A DNA stretch of 64,000 nt from Treponema putidum (GTDB taxonomy: Bacteria > Spirochaetota > Spirochaetia > Treponematales > Treponemataceae): the NCBI RefSeq assembly GCF_000755145.1, contig NZ_CP009228.1, forward strand, positions 248,001 through 312,000, given 5' to 3'. A program made the translations under genes and the position numbers. Under the pieces are notes generated by a model that ran no database searches, was not told where the DNA came from, and saw only the letters and a list, made by a program, of their open reading frames with translations. Positions 1-8,747 of this stretch are shown here, piece after piece; positions within the stretch are counted from its first letter, which is position 1; each line of letters starts with the position of its first letter.

Positions 1-817
1 AAATAGATTTTTCCGAACGAATATATAAGAGGTTCGGTCTTTGATTATTAAAATTAAAATCATCGGTTATTCTTATAGGTTCTGACCACGAAGAACCTCC
101 ATCTGAAGAAAAGGAGGAAAAAAGTTGATAGGAACTTATATTTTCATTCTTATCCAATGCTTGAAAAATCAAAACATCATTTTTTTCGGCCGCCGTATGA
201 GCCGGAAAAAAAACTCTATCGGTTTTTTTTATAAAATCAAATTCTTTAAAATCCGGCCAATCTAAACCGTTTTTAGATGAAGAAAAAAACACCGAGAATT
301 TTTCATCAGCACCATGAGAAACGAACATAAGGTAATTGCCGTTGGAAGCAACGGATAATTGAGGAGATAATAAATCATATATTTCGGTAGTAATATTTTT
401 AACTGTATAAGTCTTACCGTAGTCCGTACTTTTTAAAATAGTAATAGTGTTGCGGTTTTTTACCAATGCAATTAAAATACTGTCATCATTTCCGACAGTT
501 ATAGAAGCAATTGATGGTATATCTGCAGTATAAGAAATAGGAGGAATTATTCTTTCATTTATTATCCATTTTTTATTTGCATATACACCTGCCGAAATAT
601 AAATTAAACCTGCATCATCAGAAGACTTAACAACTTCCTCCCAAACAGATGCTGAAATATTTCCATTTGAAGCCGATTGTAGAAACTGCCCATTCCTTCC
701 GCTTATGACTGAAGGACTTTCCCAATAAAATTCTTTTGCCGATAAAAAACTCATAAAAAATAAGAACATTAAAAATATGTTTAAGAATTTCTTCAAATGT
801 TTTTTTCCTTTAATCAT
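1..817 (-). CDS. Asp-box (BNR repeat) exported protein, 3' part missing
   Basis: The reading frame is open from an ATG at 817-815 to the left edge, so the C-terminus lies outside the window. The N-terminus (about residues 8-28) is a lysine start followed by a hydrophobic stretch ending near FLSAKEF, a likely signal peptide. At least two Asp-box motifs are visible, STDYGKTYT (about residue 130) and SSDGGSSWSEP (about residue 240), with a weaker SSKNGLDW. Asp boxes occur in beta-propellers of sialidases and many other exported proteins; the motif alone does not show enzymatic activity. The ATG overlaps the stop of the upstream gene (ATGA at 817-814), so translation is probably coupled to the 981-residue exported protein. 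Confidence 0.8.
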   Translation of the reverse strand, partial: MIKGKKHLKKFLNIFLMFLFFMSFLSAKEFYWESPSVISGRNGQFLQSASNGNISASVWEEVVKSSDDAGLIYISAGVYANKKWIINERIIPPISYTADIPSIASITVGNDDSILIALVKNRNTITILKSTDYGKTYTVKNITTEIYDLLSPQLSVASNGNYLMFVSHGADEKFSVFFSSSKNGLDWPDFKEFDFIKKTDRVFFPAHTAAEKNDVLIFQALDKNENISSYQLFSSFSSDGGSSWSEPIRITDDFNFNNQRPNLLYIRSEKSI

Positions 818-3759
818 AATAAAGCATCTATCCTCTTTTTTAATTCTCTAACCTTTGCAGAATTTCTTGCATTCGGGCTTTGCATAAGCTGTTCAACCAA
901 TGCCGCTGCTATAATTTTATTTCCTCGTTGTAACTCGGCAATAGCTTGCTGATATTTTGCTTCATCTGAAGCAGAAAGAACAATAACGGCAGCACCGCCC
1001 ATACTCATTTGAATCGAGTCCTTTAATTGTATCGCATCAACATTTTGAGGGTTAAGTTTAATAGCCGTATCTAATTGCTGGATTGCAATTGGGAATGAAA
1101 GACTATCACCTGAATTGTATATTGCCTGAGCCGATTTCGTAAGATCGGCAGACTCTGCAATTGCTTTAAGATTTGGAGAAGGGAATTTAAGTCCTAAGTA
1201 AATTTCAATTTCGTCCTTTAAGGCTGCAAGTCCCGAAAAGTTTTTATCTATGCTATACAAATTCAATAACTCGCTATAAGCTTGTTGAGAATTACGCTTG
1301 TAATCATTTCTAATAGTTTGAACTTTCCGTCTGAATTGTTCATTAAAGTTTGCAGGATCTATCAACTTATCTATTTTTAAGCTTAATTGACCTGCAATTT
1401 CATTATATGGGAATATAAGCAATACCTGTCTTATATTATCTTTCGCTTGATTTAAATCGGTTAAAGCGGATTTCTGCTGACCGGATTTTATTTTTTGCTC
1501 CGCATCCAAGTAAAGCTGATTGGCATTATTCAAAAGCTGAATCATTTGAGGATAAAGAGGTGCCGAAACTGGAATAGTTCTTCCCGTCTTTAAGGTGTCC
1601 GCAGTACTTACAATTGTTAGCCAGTTCTCAACTTCTTCGTTAGGGTCAACATGAGTTACCGCCCAGCGGCTGCGTGCTGAAATTAAAGTTTCTTCCGCCT
1701 GCCTGAAATCCGTGTTAAAATAATCTCTTTTTGCTTTTTCCAAATACTCTCTGACATCTTTAACAACTACAGTATTTTCAGCATCATTGATTTCTTTACC
1801 TAATTTATCAAGCCTTTCATCAGTCATACTACGATATTCGGAATTCTCTTCAAGCTCCAAAGCGTTGTTTGTTCTTGTTCTGGACAATTCTATACTTCGG
1901 CGGGCCGCAGCAAAATTGCCGGATGCCAAGTTTCTTTTTGCCTCTTCAAATCTTAGATCGGCTTCATTTTTTGCCAACTGTATTTTTAAAAGTATTGATT
2001 CAGTATCAGCCAAATCAGTCTCTATAACACTGGAAAGATTTTTAAGAGAGTCAATTGTTTTTTCAATACCGTTTTTGTTTTCTGCAAATATTTTGCTTGT
2101 TTCTTCTACAGAAGGATCGGTATTTTTAATAAAATCATTCAAAAGCCGAATATCCAAATTTACAATCTCATTTAAACTCAATAATTCTTTTCTAATTTCA
2201 GCAGGAGTTGTTTTATCCGAATTTTCGTTTTTTTGCTTATCAACATCGTTTTTAAAATTATCATATCTTTGTTTTGTTTCAGCCAATGCCTGATTACCTG
2301 ACTTATTATTTATGATTGCAATCTCTTCATAGCAAATTAAGCGGGTCTTATCCAAATTATCCAAAAATAATTTTTGTTTGGATTGTAATACTTCTTCTTC
2401 CTTTGCAAGATCATTTTCTTTATGTACCGATAAAAATTGCGATAATTGATTTATGGATGCAATCATACCATCCAATTCTTTAATTTTTGCTTTTAAATCC
2501 GTAATTTTAACATTATTAGGATTGCGCAATTCATCGGAACTTCCTGTATACGTTTCAGGAGAACGCTCAACCTTTTCTCTTAAAACTAAAAAGCGGCTGT
2601 AATATTCCTTTGTGGAATTTATTATATTGCCCAGCTCTGCAAAAGAATTTCTTTTTTTACTTTGCGTGTCTACACTTTTTACAAACCTCGAATCCGACCT
2701 TGTATTGATAAGAGAATAAATTTCTATTAAATTTTTTAAATGAAATTCAATCAAGGATATGTTTTTTTGAATTGGTATATCATTTTCAAAATTAAACGTA
2801 TTACAAGATTCAAACCATAATCTTTCGATTTCGGCCCAGTGTCTGTCTAGCAAGGTGTAAAGCGGCTCATATACCCCAGCTTCCATTGCACCTTCAATAC
2901 CCTCATACTCTTTTGCCGAATCCCGTCCTATAGTTAAACGATAAGCAAAGGGTAATATGGTTTCTTCAGCATCGCTATTTATTTTTTTTTCATTTGAATA
3001 AATTTGCTTTAAAACCGCGCCGGATCTAACTAACGAACCGGTTATGCTTCTGAGTCTAGAAGCGGAATTTTTCAAATTGTTCAATTCTTTTTCAATTGAA
3101 GACGGAGCGGATGAAAAAGCTTTATTTCCATATTTATTTAAATCGGATATAAATTCGGCATAGGTCTTTTCATATTGCTCCGTATCGGATTTGACCGAAT
3201 CAAGAGAATTGCTTAAAATATTATTTATTCTATTATATTCATCTTCATTGAGAGATTCTCCGTCATACATCGAAAGTCCCTTAACAAAAGTTTTAGATGC
3301 ATCATTATATTTTTGGGACTTAATTAAAGCATTACCCTCGTTCATAATATCATTAAACTTGATACGGTAAATTGCATAGAATGAAGAAATTTTTAATTTG
3401 TCTAAAAATTCTTTAAGCACAGGATCAATATCCGATTCTAAAGCCTCCATTTTATCGATCATAGCAATCCGTTGAATGTTATTGTTAGGATTTTCTTTTA
3501 AAAGCGCTATAAGCTCATGAAAGGTCTGCTGAAATTCGGCTTGATTTTTCATCGTCTTTCGTGCAAGACTGATTCCGCTTTCTATAGATTCGGGTTTAGC
3601 TTCTATGACCTCGACTATATTTTCCAATGCAGCCGTATTTTCAGATGACTCAAAATAAGAATTAGCGGATGCATAATCCTTTTCGGCGGCTCCTTTGGAA
3701 AAAGCTGAAACAGAGAAAATACCGATTAAAATGCTCAAAATAAACCGTCTTTTATTCAA
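814..3759 (-). CDS. large exported TPR/coiled-coil repeat protein
   Basis: A 981-residue protein starting at TTG (3759) a few bases after a GGTAGG ribosome-binding sequence. Residues 1-22 form a signal peptide (RRFILSILIGIFSVSAFS). The rest is almost wholly charged helix: long stretches rich in Lys, Glu, Asn and Leu typical of coiled coils, with TPR-like helices near the end (for example AIQQLDTAIKLNPQNVDAIQ at about residue 905). It resembles treponemal periplasmic or surface scaffold proteins, but I recognise no named family. It is co-transcribed with the Asp-box protein downstream through an ATGA overlap and diverges from the FadL-like gene, which suggests a cell-envelope role. Function is unknown. 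Confidence 0.85.
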   Translation of the reverse strand: MNKRRFILSILIGIFSVSAFSKGAAEKDYASANSYFESSENTAALENIVEVIEAKPESIESGISLARKTMKNQAEFQQTFHELIALLKENPNNNIQRIAMIDKMEALESDIDPVLKEFLDKLKISSFYAIYRIKFNDIMNEGNALIKSQKYNDASKTFVKGLSMYDGESLNEDEYNRINNILSNSLDSVKSDTEQYEKTYAEFISDLNKYGNKAFSSAPSSIEKELNNLKNSASRLRSITGSLVRSGAVLKQIYSNEKKINSDAEETILPFAYRLTIGRDSAKEYEGIEGAMEAGVYEPLYTLLDRHWAEIERLWFESCNTFNFENDIPIQKNISLIEFHLKNLIEIYSLINTRSDSRFVKSVDTQSKKRNSFAELGNIINSTKEYYSRFLVLREKVERSPETYTGSSDELRNPNNVKITDLKAKIKELDGMIASINQLSQFLSVHKENDLAKEEEVLQSKQKLFLDNLDKTRLICYEEIAIINNKSGNQALAETKQRYDNFKNDVDKQKNENSDKTTPAEIRKELLSLNEIVNLDIRLLNDFIKNTDPSVEETSKIFAENKNGIEKTIDSLKNLSSVIETDLADTESILLKIQLAKNEADLRFEEAKRNLASGNFAAARRSIELSRTRTNNALELEENSEYRSMTDERLDKLGKEINDAENTVVVKDVREYLEKAKRDYFNTDFRQAEETLISARSRWAVTHVDPNEEVENWLTIVSTADTLKTGRTIPVSAPLYPQMIQLLNNANQLYLDAEQKIKSGQQKSALTDLNQAKDNIRQVLLIFPYNEIAGQLSLKIDKLIDPANFNEQFRRKVQTIRNDYKRNSQQAYSELLNLYSIDKNFSGLAALKDEIEIYLGLKFPSPNLKAIAESADLTKSAQAIYNSGDSLSFPIAIQQLDTAIKLNPQNVDAIQLKDSIQMSMGGAAVIVLSASDEAKYQQAIAELQRGNKIIAAALVEQLMQSPNARNSAKVRELKKRIDALL

Positions 3760-3862
3760 TTAAAAAACCTACCGATAACTTTAAAAACAAAAATTTTAAA
3801 GGCTTTCCTATATCAATTTTCGGCTTTTTATAGTTTTTTTTAACAAAAATCTCTAAAAAGTA

Positions 3863-3891
3863 CTTAAAAAAAACCGAAACTCATATATAAT
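3863..3891 (+). promoter_or_regulatory. possible promoter of the FadL-like gene
   Basis: TATAAT at 3886-3891 lies nine bases before the ATG at 3901. The -35 region (CTTAAA, 3863-3868) is weak. No Shine-Dalgarno sequence precedes the ATG, so any transcript would have almost no leader. Confidence 0.4.
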
Positions 3892-3900
3892 AGTATAAAT

Positions 3901-5190
3901 ATGAAGAGATTTTTTCAAGTCTTTTACATAATTATTTTTCTCATTTTTTGTAAAGTCAGCCTTTTTTCTGCCGATATTTCGGATTTTTATGCAGGCGTAT
4001 CGTCGGTTTTTGATATTTTTACCCAAAAATTTGAAGGTGAAACGGCATTTAGGTCTCTTTTAATCCCCTCAGGAGGCCGTTTTGAAGGACTTGGAGGAAG
4101 TTTTACAGCTCTTTCAAACGATATAAGCTTTTTTGATGCAAACCCCGCTGCCAGCGCTCTTTTAAAAGAAACCGAATTAAATGTGCTGCACAATAGTTGG
4201 ATAGCCGACTCCAAACTGGAAACAATAGGCTATACCCAAAGAAAAAACCATCTGGGCTGGGGAACATCATTAAGGTGTTTTTATGTACCATTCACAGAAT
4301 ACGGCCCTTTGGGTGAAAAAAAAGCATCAGGCTATTACAGCGAAACCTTTTTAACCGCAAATATAGCCTATAATTTTTTTGCCGGATATGATTTTAAGGG
4401 CCTAACTGTAGGAGGAAGTATAAAAACCGGCATAAGATCAATGCCGCCTTTTTCAGGACAAGATGAAGCGGCAGATCCGGATAACACAGCCCCTCAATAT
4501 AAAAACGCTTCGAAAAACAACGGATATGCCGTTCTTGGCGATTTAGGAATTATGATAAGGGCAAACGTTAAAAAAATTTTTTACAGTGATGAACCTAATT
4601 TTTATTTCGGCCTTAGCTTAAAGAATTTCGGCCCACCGATAAGGGGAGAAATACCTCCGTCTTATATTGCATTGGGATTTGCATACCGTCCTGTTGACGT
4701 CTTTTTATTTGAAATAGATATAAATCAGGGAATAAATCTTATAAATATAAAGAATTCAGGCCTGCCGTCCGGAAGCGTAGGTTTTATGTTTTCCATCACA
4801 AAGTATTTTAACCTTTTAACAGGCTTCGGGATTAATGGTGGAAATCCGAGGTTCAATCTTGGAGGAGAAGTAAATTTTTCAAATGTACAAATCTCTGCAA
4901 ATTACGCTTTAGATTTGGCAAGTCAAGTTACAAATATCAGCCGCATAAGTGTGGGAGTAAAATTCCTTTTAGGACAGGATAAAAGAGATGAAAAGCTGAA
5001 TACAGTAAAAAAGCTCTACATTCAAGGCTTAAAAGAGTATAATAATAAAAACTATGAAAAAGCAATAGAAGTTTGGAAAGAAATTTTAGCAATAGACAAA
5101 CGTTATGACCCTGCAATAGAAGGCATAATCAGAGCCGAGCAGCAGCTTCAACTTTTAGAAGAAATCAAAAAAATCTTGTTGCTTGATTAG
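3901..5190 (+). CDS. UPF0164/FadL-like outer-membrane protein with C-terminal TPR
   Basis: A 429-residue protein. A signal peptide covers about residues 1-24. The segment SGGRFEGLGGSFTALSNDIS then ANPAAS (about residues 56-85) is the hallmark N-terminal plug of UPF0164/PorV-type barrels, a family expanded in Treponema and modelled as FadL-like long-chain fatty-acid porins. Residues 100-360 show alternating aromatic beta strands. The final 65 residues are helical with a TPR-type motif (GLKEYNNKNYEKAIEVWKEI), so the barrel carries a periplasmic protein-interaction tail. It is divergent from the exported repeat-protein operon and ends three bases from the convergent parC gene. The family assignment is strong; the transported ligand is inference. 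Confidence 0.85.
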   Translation: MKRFFQVFYIIIFLIFCKVSLFSADISDFYAGVSSVFDIFTQKFEGETAFRSLLIPSGGRFEGLGGSFTALSNDISFFDANPAASALLKETELNVLHNSWIADSKLETIGYTQRKNHLGWGTSLRCFYVPFTEYGPLGEKKASGYYSETFLTANIAYNFFAGYDFKGLTVGGSIKTGIRSMPPFSGQDEAADPDNTAPQYKNASKNNGYAVLGDLGIMIRANVKKIFYSDEPNFYFGLSLKNFGPPIRGEIPPSYIALGFAYRPVDVFLFEIDINQGINLINIKNSGLPSGSVGFMFSITKYFNLLTGFGINGGNPRFNLGGEVNFSNVQISANYALDLASQVTNISRISVGVKFLLGQDKRDEKLNTVKKLYIQGLKEYNNKNYEKAIEVWKEILAIDKRYDPAIEGIIRAEQQLQLLEEIKKILLLD

Positions 5191-5193
5191 AGT

Positions 5194-7305
5194 TTATTTA
5201 TCCGATGTTTTTTTCTTCCCTGTTTTTGAAGTCTTCTGAACTTCGCCCGCCTTGTCCTTTTTGACAGTCTTGGACGTTTTTTCAGGCTTAGTCTTTTTTA
5301 TAGATTCTTTTTTTTCTTTCATAGAGGCTTCCTTTTTAACCGCCGTTTTTGTTTCGGTCTTTTTTTCTTGAGCTTTTTTAATCAAGGATTTTTTTTCCGT
5401 TACTTCTTCGGCAGAAAGAGTTTCACGTACTGAAAGACGTACGCCTTGGGCCTTTAAGCCCTTCTCGGCAAAGGAATCGGCCTTAAATTCTTCTTCTATC
5501 TTCTTTACTCTCGGTTTTGGTTCATAGTTCAGTTTAAAAGAAAATTTAGACTTAGTACTTGCAAAAAGAACTTCGGTATTGTCAGGGGCAAAAAGATAAT
5601 CCCTGTTTAGGATATAGCCTTCTACCCTAGCCCTTTTTATATAGGCGCATTTTGTCTTGGAATCGCGGTAAATTACGGTAAAAAGCACCTTAGAAAGCTC
5701 CTCTTTTTCGGCAAAACCGCAGTACCACATTCCCGTATCGACAAAAACCCTGTCAGGCACATCCATTACAGTGTAAACCCCGCTCTTCCGCAAGACAAAG
5801 ATGCGGTCATAGGGACTGACCCTCAAGATTTCTTTTCCGGTAGTAACGGAGGTACCGAGATAACCCGTCTCCTCATCGTAGCGGAGGGCCGTATCCCTTG
5901 TTACGGCTTCTTTTACATCAACCTTTGTAAAGCCGGTAATCTCTGTTCTGCGCTTAAATTCTTCGGAAGGGAGCTTTGCCGCAATTCCGTCCAAAACCGA
6001 AATTGCATAGCCCTTTAAATTCTTTAAGAGCTTTGCAATTTCCTTCAAGCGGTTGTTTATTTCCCTAACCTCTTCACGGTTCTTGTTTATGTCATAAAGA
6101 GATATTCGGCGGATGGGGATTTTAAGCAATTTATCGACATCATCTTCGGTTACGTCACGGATTAATTCCTTTTTAAAGGGAACAAAGCCCTTTATAACCG
6201 CATTGACGACCCCTTCGGCCGTCTTCATCGTTTCTATCTTCTTATATATGCGCTCCTCGATAAAAATACGCTCAAGGGTGCGCATGTGGAGGCGGTCGGT
6301 CAGCATTGCTCTTTCATATTCAAGCTCGTCCTTTAAAATCTGCATCAGCTGTTTGGCATGGTATTTTATTATGTCCGTTACGGTAATTTGAACCGGAAGA
6401 TTATCCTTTATTACCAAAAGATTGCAGGGAATCGACTGCTCGCATTCGGTAAAAGCATAAAGGGCATCCACCACATCGGCCGAATAGACACCTCTGGGGA
6501 GTTTTAACTCAATCTCGACCTTTTCACCCGTATAGTCACTTATTTCAGAAATCTTGACCTTACCGGCCTTTGAAGCGGCTTCTATAGAGTTTATCATACT
6601 TTCCGTAGTACTTCCGAAGGGGAGCTCCCTTATTACTATCCTTTTTTCGTCGGAGGTGTCGAGCTTAGCCCTGACTAAGACTTTGCCTAGGCCGTCTTCA
6701 TATTCTGAAACGTCTATCAATCCTCCTGTAGGAAAATCCGGAAAAAGAGCAAAGGATTTTCCGCTTAAAAAGGCTTTTTCGGCCTCAATTATTTCGAGAA
6801 TATTATGGGGCAAAATCTTTGTGGACATACCTACGGCAATACCCTCTGCCCCTATTGCAAGAACTACGGGGAGCTTAGCCCTAAAAGCTATCGGCTCCTT
6901 GTTTCTTCCGTCATAGGAAACAGTGTAAACGGTTATATGGGGATTATAAAAGATGGTCTTTGCAAACTCGTTTACCCTGCACTCTATGTATCGGGGAGCG
7001 GAAGCTTCATCACCTGTAAAAATATTCCCGAAGTTTCCTTGTGTGTCAATAAAAAGCTCTTTTGAAGCAAGGACAACTAGGGCATTCCCTATGGAGGCAT
7101 CTCCGTGGGGATGGTATTTCATACAGTGACCGATAACGTTTGCCACCTTGTGAAACTTCCCGTCATCCATCTCAAAAAGAGAATGTAAAATCCTCCTTTG
7201 AACGGGCTTTAAGCCGTCATCAAGGTCGGGAATTGCCCTATCACGGATAACATAACTTGCATATTCCAAAAAATTCTTATTAAAAAGACTTTCAATATAA
7301 TCCAT
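5194..7305 (-). CDS. parC: DNA topoisomerase IV subunit A-like protein
   Basis: A 703-residue type IIA topoisomerase A subunit. The breakage-reunion domain is recognisable from residue 3: YVIRDRAIPDLDDGLKPVQR, then HPHGDAS (residues 65-71), GNFGNIFTGD, and the catalytic tyrosine at about residue 106 in SAPRYIECR. The C-terminal domain (about residues 470-620) is short, and I see no GyrA box (QRRGGKG type), which favours a ParC-like decatenase over gyrase. The last 85 residues are a lysine-rich, low-complexity tail resembling histone H1 tails and probably bind DNA. The start has a GAGG ribosome-binding site. It needs a ParE/GyrB partner, which is not in this window. Confidence 0.9.
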   Translation of the reverse strand: MDYIESLFNKNFLEYASYVIRDRAIPDLDDGLKPVQRRILHSLFEMDDGKFHKVANVIGHCMKYHPHGDASIGNALVVLASKELFIDTQGNFGNIFTGDEASAPRYIECRVNEFAKTIFYNPHITVYTVSYDGRNKEPIAFRAKLPVVLAIGAEGIAVGMSTKILPHNILEIIEAEKAFLSGKSFALFPDFPTGGLIDVSEYEDGLGKVLVRAKLDTSDEKRIVIRELPFGSTTESMINSIEAASKAGKVKISEISDYTGEKVEIELKLPRGVYSADVVDALYAFTECEQSIPCNLLVIKDNLPVQITVTDIIKYHAKQLMQILKDELEYERAMLTDRLHMRTLERIFIEERIYKKIETMKTAEGVVNAVIKGFVPFKKELIRDVTEDDVDKLLKIPIRRISLYDINKNREEVREINNRLKEIAKLLKNLKGYAISVLDGIAAKLPSEEFKRRTEITGFTKVDVKEAVTRDTALRYDEETGYLGTSVTTGKEILRVSPYDRIFVLRKSGVYTVMDVPDRVFVDTGMWYCGFAEKEELSKVLFTVIYRDSKTKCAYIKRARVEGYILNRDYLFAPDNTEVLFASTKSKFSFKLNYEPKPRVKKIEEEFKADSFAEKGLKAQGVRLSVRETLSAEEVTEKKSLIKKAQEKKTETKTAVKKEASMKEKKESIKKTKPEKTSKTVKKDKAGEVQKTSKTGKKKTSDK

Positions 7306-7333
7306 CTTTTTCCTCGAAAAAAAGTATTTTAAG

Positions 7334-7362
7334 ATGATACACTAAAAGCTGAAATTTGTCTA
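7334..7362 (-). promoter_or_regulatory. candidate promoter of parC
   Basis: On the minus strand TAGACA (7362-7357) is followed after 17 bases by TATCAT (7339-7334). A GAGG ribosome-binding site lies between this and the ATG at 7305. Confidence 0.5.
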
Positions 7363-7381
7363 CAAGAAGAGAAAATATATC

Positions 7382-7424
7382 AAAAAACAAAAAAGCCCCC
7401 TTGCCTTTAGAGCTTGGGGGCTTT
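7382..7424 (-). terminator. rho-independent terminator after grdB
   Basis: Perfect 9-bp stem AAAGCCCCC / GGGGGCTTT (7392-7400 with 7416-7424), 15-base loop, followed on the minus strand by TTTGTTTTTTG. It ends the grdE-grdB transcript before parC. Confidence 0.9.
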
Positions 7425-7440
7425 AGTTTAAAAAGCTAAA

Positions 7441-8736
7441 TTAAAAAACCGTTTGTTCTGAAATGGGTGTTTCAAGAGCTTTTAATGCTTTTTCAACTAA
7501 ACCGCGGCGGAGTTTTTTCTCATCTGCGTCGTTCATTTTAGGATCACCGAGCGGGTGAGGAATAGCTACAGCCGGCACAATTCTATTTGCACCTACGGTT
7601 TTTGAAATAGGAACAACAGTTGCAATATGTACTACCGGGAGGAATCTCTCGATTTCTTTTACCATCGTTGCACCGCAACGAGTACAAGTGCCTCACGTAG
7701 AGGTAAGAATTACAGCCTGCACTCCGTCGTTCACAAGTTTTTGAACAATTTCTTCGGCAAATTTCTTTGCGCGTTTAACGGCAGTACCGTTACCGACAGT
7801 TGTATAGTACTTGTCATGAAGTTTTCCGATCTTTCCTTCTTTTTCGAGATCACGCATAACGTCTACAGGAAGAACTCGGTTGGGGTTTGCGTTACAATAG
7901 GTCGGATCATATCCTCCGTGAGCTGTTTCGCTGTCTTTTGATGAAAGAGCGGCCATACCTGCGATTGAATATTCGCCGTAGTGTGAAGCGTTTGAAGCTT
8001 CAATGTGGTCGGGGTTACCCTTGGGTACAACACCGCCTGAAGTTACCAATGCAACCTTTGCCTTGGTAATATCCTTAACGGGAGGCTGAGGAGGTACTCT
8101 GTCGAATACGGGCATCGGATATTCGGTTACGAATTCTTCACCCTTGATCTTCTTGAGGAGCATGTCAACAGCTCTCTTTGCACCTCTTTCTTCTGCAAAG
8201 TAGTTTTGGCGTACGCCTCTGGGTAAGAGGCCTTCTTTTTCGGGGCAGCAAACTTTTTCACCTTTTAAAAGTTTTTTAGCCAAAGCTCCGATAGCAGGAA
8301 CAGCTTCTCTCATGCTTACAGCAGAGTTGCCTGTCTTGATTGTGTACATAAAGGCTTTAAATACATCATAACCGGGGTTTTCTTCGTAGAGACCGGAAAT
8401 AGCAGGGATTCCGAGCTCAAAGGCAACCTTTGCAGCGTTACCGCAAGCCATACCGTATCGTCCGGCATTAAATCCGGGACCGGCAATAAGAAGGTCAGCT
8501 TTTGTATCGATAAGAACTTTTTTAACAAATGCAAGAGCTTCTTCTTCATGTTCGTTAAAATAGTTATCACCGCAAATAATGGTCTTGACGATCTTTCCTG
8601 CATCACCTACGGCACCTTGAATTCCGGTACCGGGCCCTGCTGTTCCGTCAATAACCTCCGGTTTGTAGTCAGCCATGTCTTCTCCGCCCTTTCCGGCAAA
8701 GAACTGATTGATATAATGAACAATTACTTTACTCAT
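7441..8736 (-). CDS. grdB: glycine reductase complex component B, selenoprotein subunit GrdB
   Basis: This 431-residue protein is encoded through an in-frame TGA at 7695-7693, read as selenocysteine. The context TST-U-GTCTRCGATMVKEI is the invariant active-site motif of GrdB, and reading through gives the normal family length; stopping at the TGA would give only 347 residues. GrdB with GrdE forms substrate-specific component B, which takes the amino group from glycine through a Schiff base and passes a carboxymethyl group to selenoprotein GrdA; GrdC/D then yield acetyl phosphate. The start MSKVIVHYINQFFAGKGG has an AGGAG site. It lies 11 bases after grdE. GrdA, GrdC and GrdD are not in this window. 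Confidence 0.96.
7666..7695 (-). promoter_or_regulatory. selenocysteine UGA and bacterial SECIS-type hairpin
   Basis: The UGA occupies 7695-7693. Twelve bases downstream on the coding strand is CGTTGC-GGT-GCAACG (7680-7666), a perfect 6-bp stem with a three-base loop containing GG. This matches the position and shape expected of a SelB-binding bacterial SECIS element lying inside the coding region. Confidence 0.85.
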
Positions 8737-8747
8737 AGCTTAACTCC

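Noticed and set aside
1787-2293. 168-codon plus-strand frame in the exported repeat-protein gene
   Set aside because: It is the Leu/Ser-rich shadow expected opposite a Lys/Glu-rich coding strand.
7441-8736. grdB as two separate genes or a pseudogene with an internal stop
   Set aside because: The TGA falls exactly at the known selenocysteine position of GrdB, family sequence continues on both sides, and a hairpin follows at the right distance.
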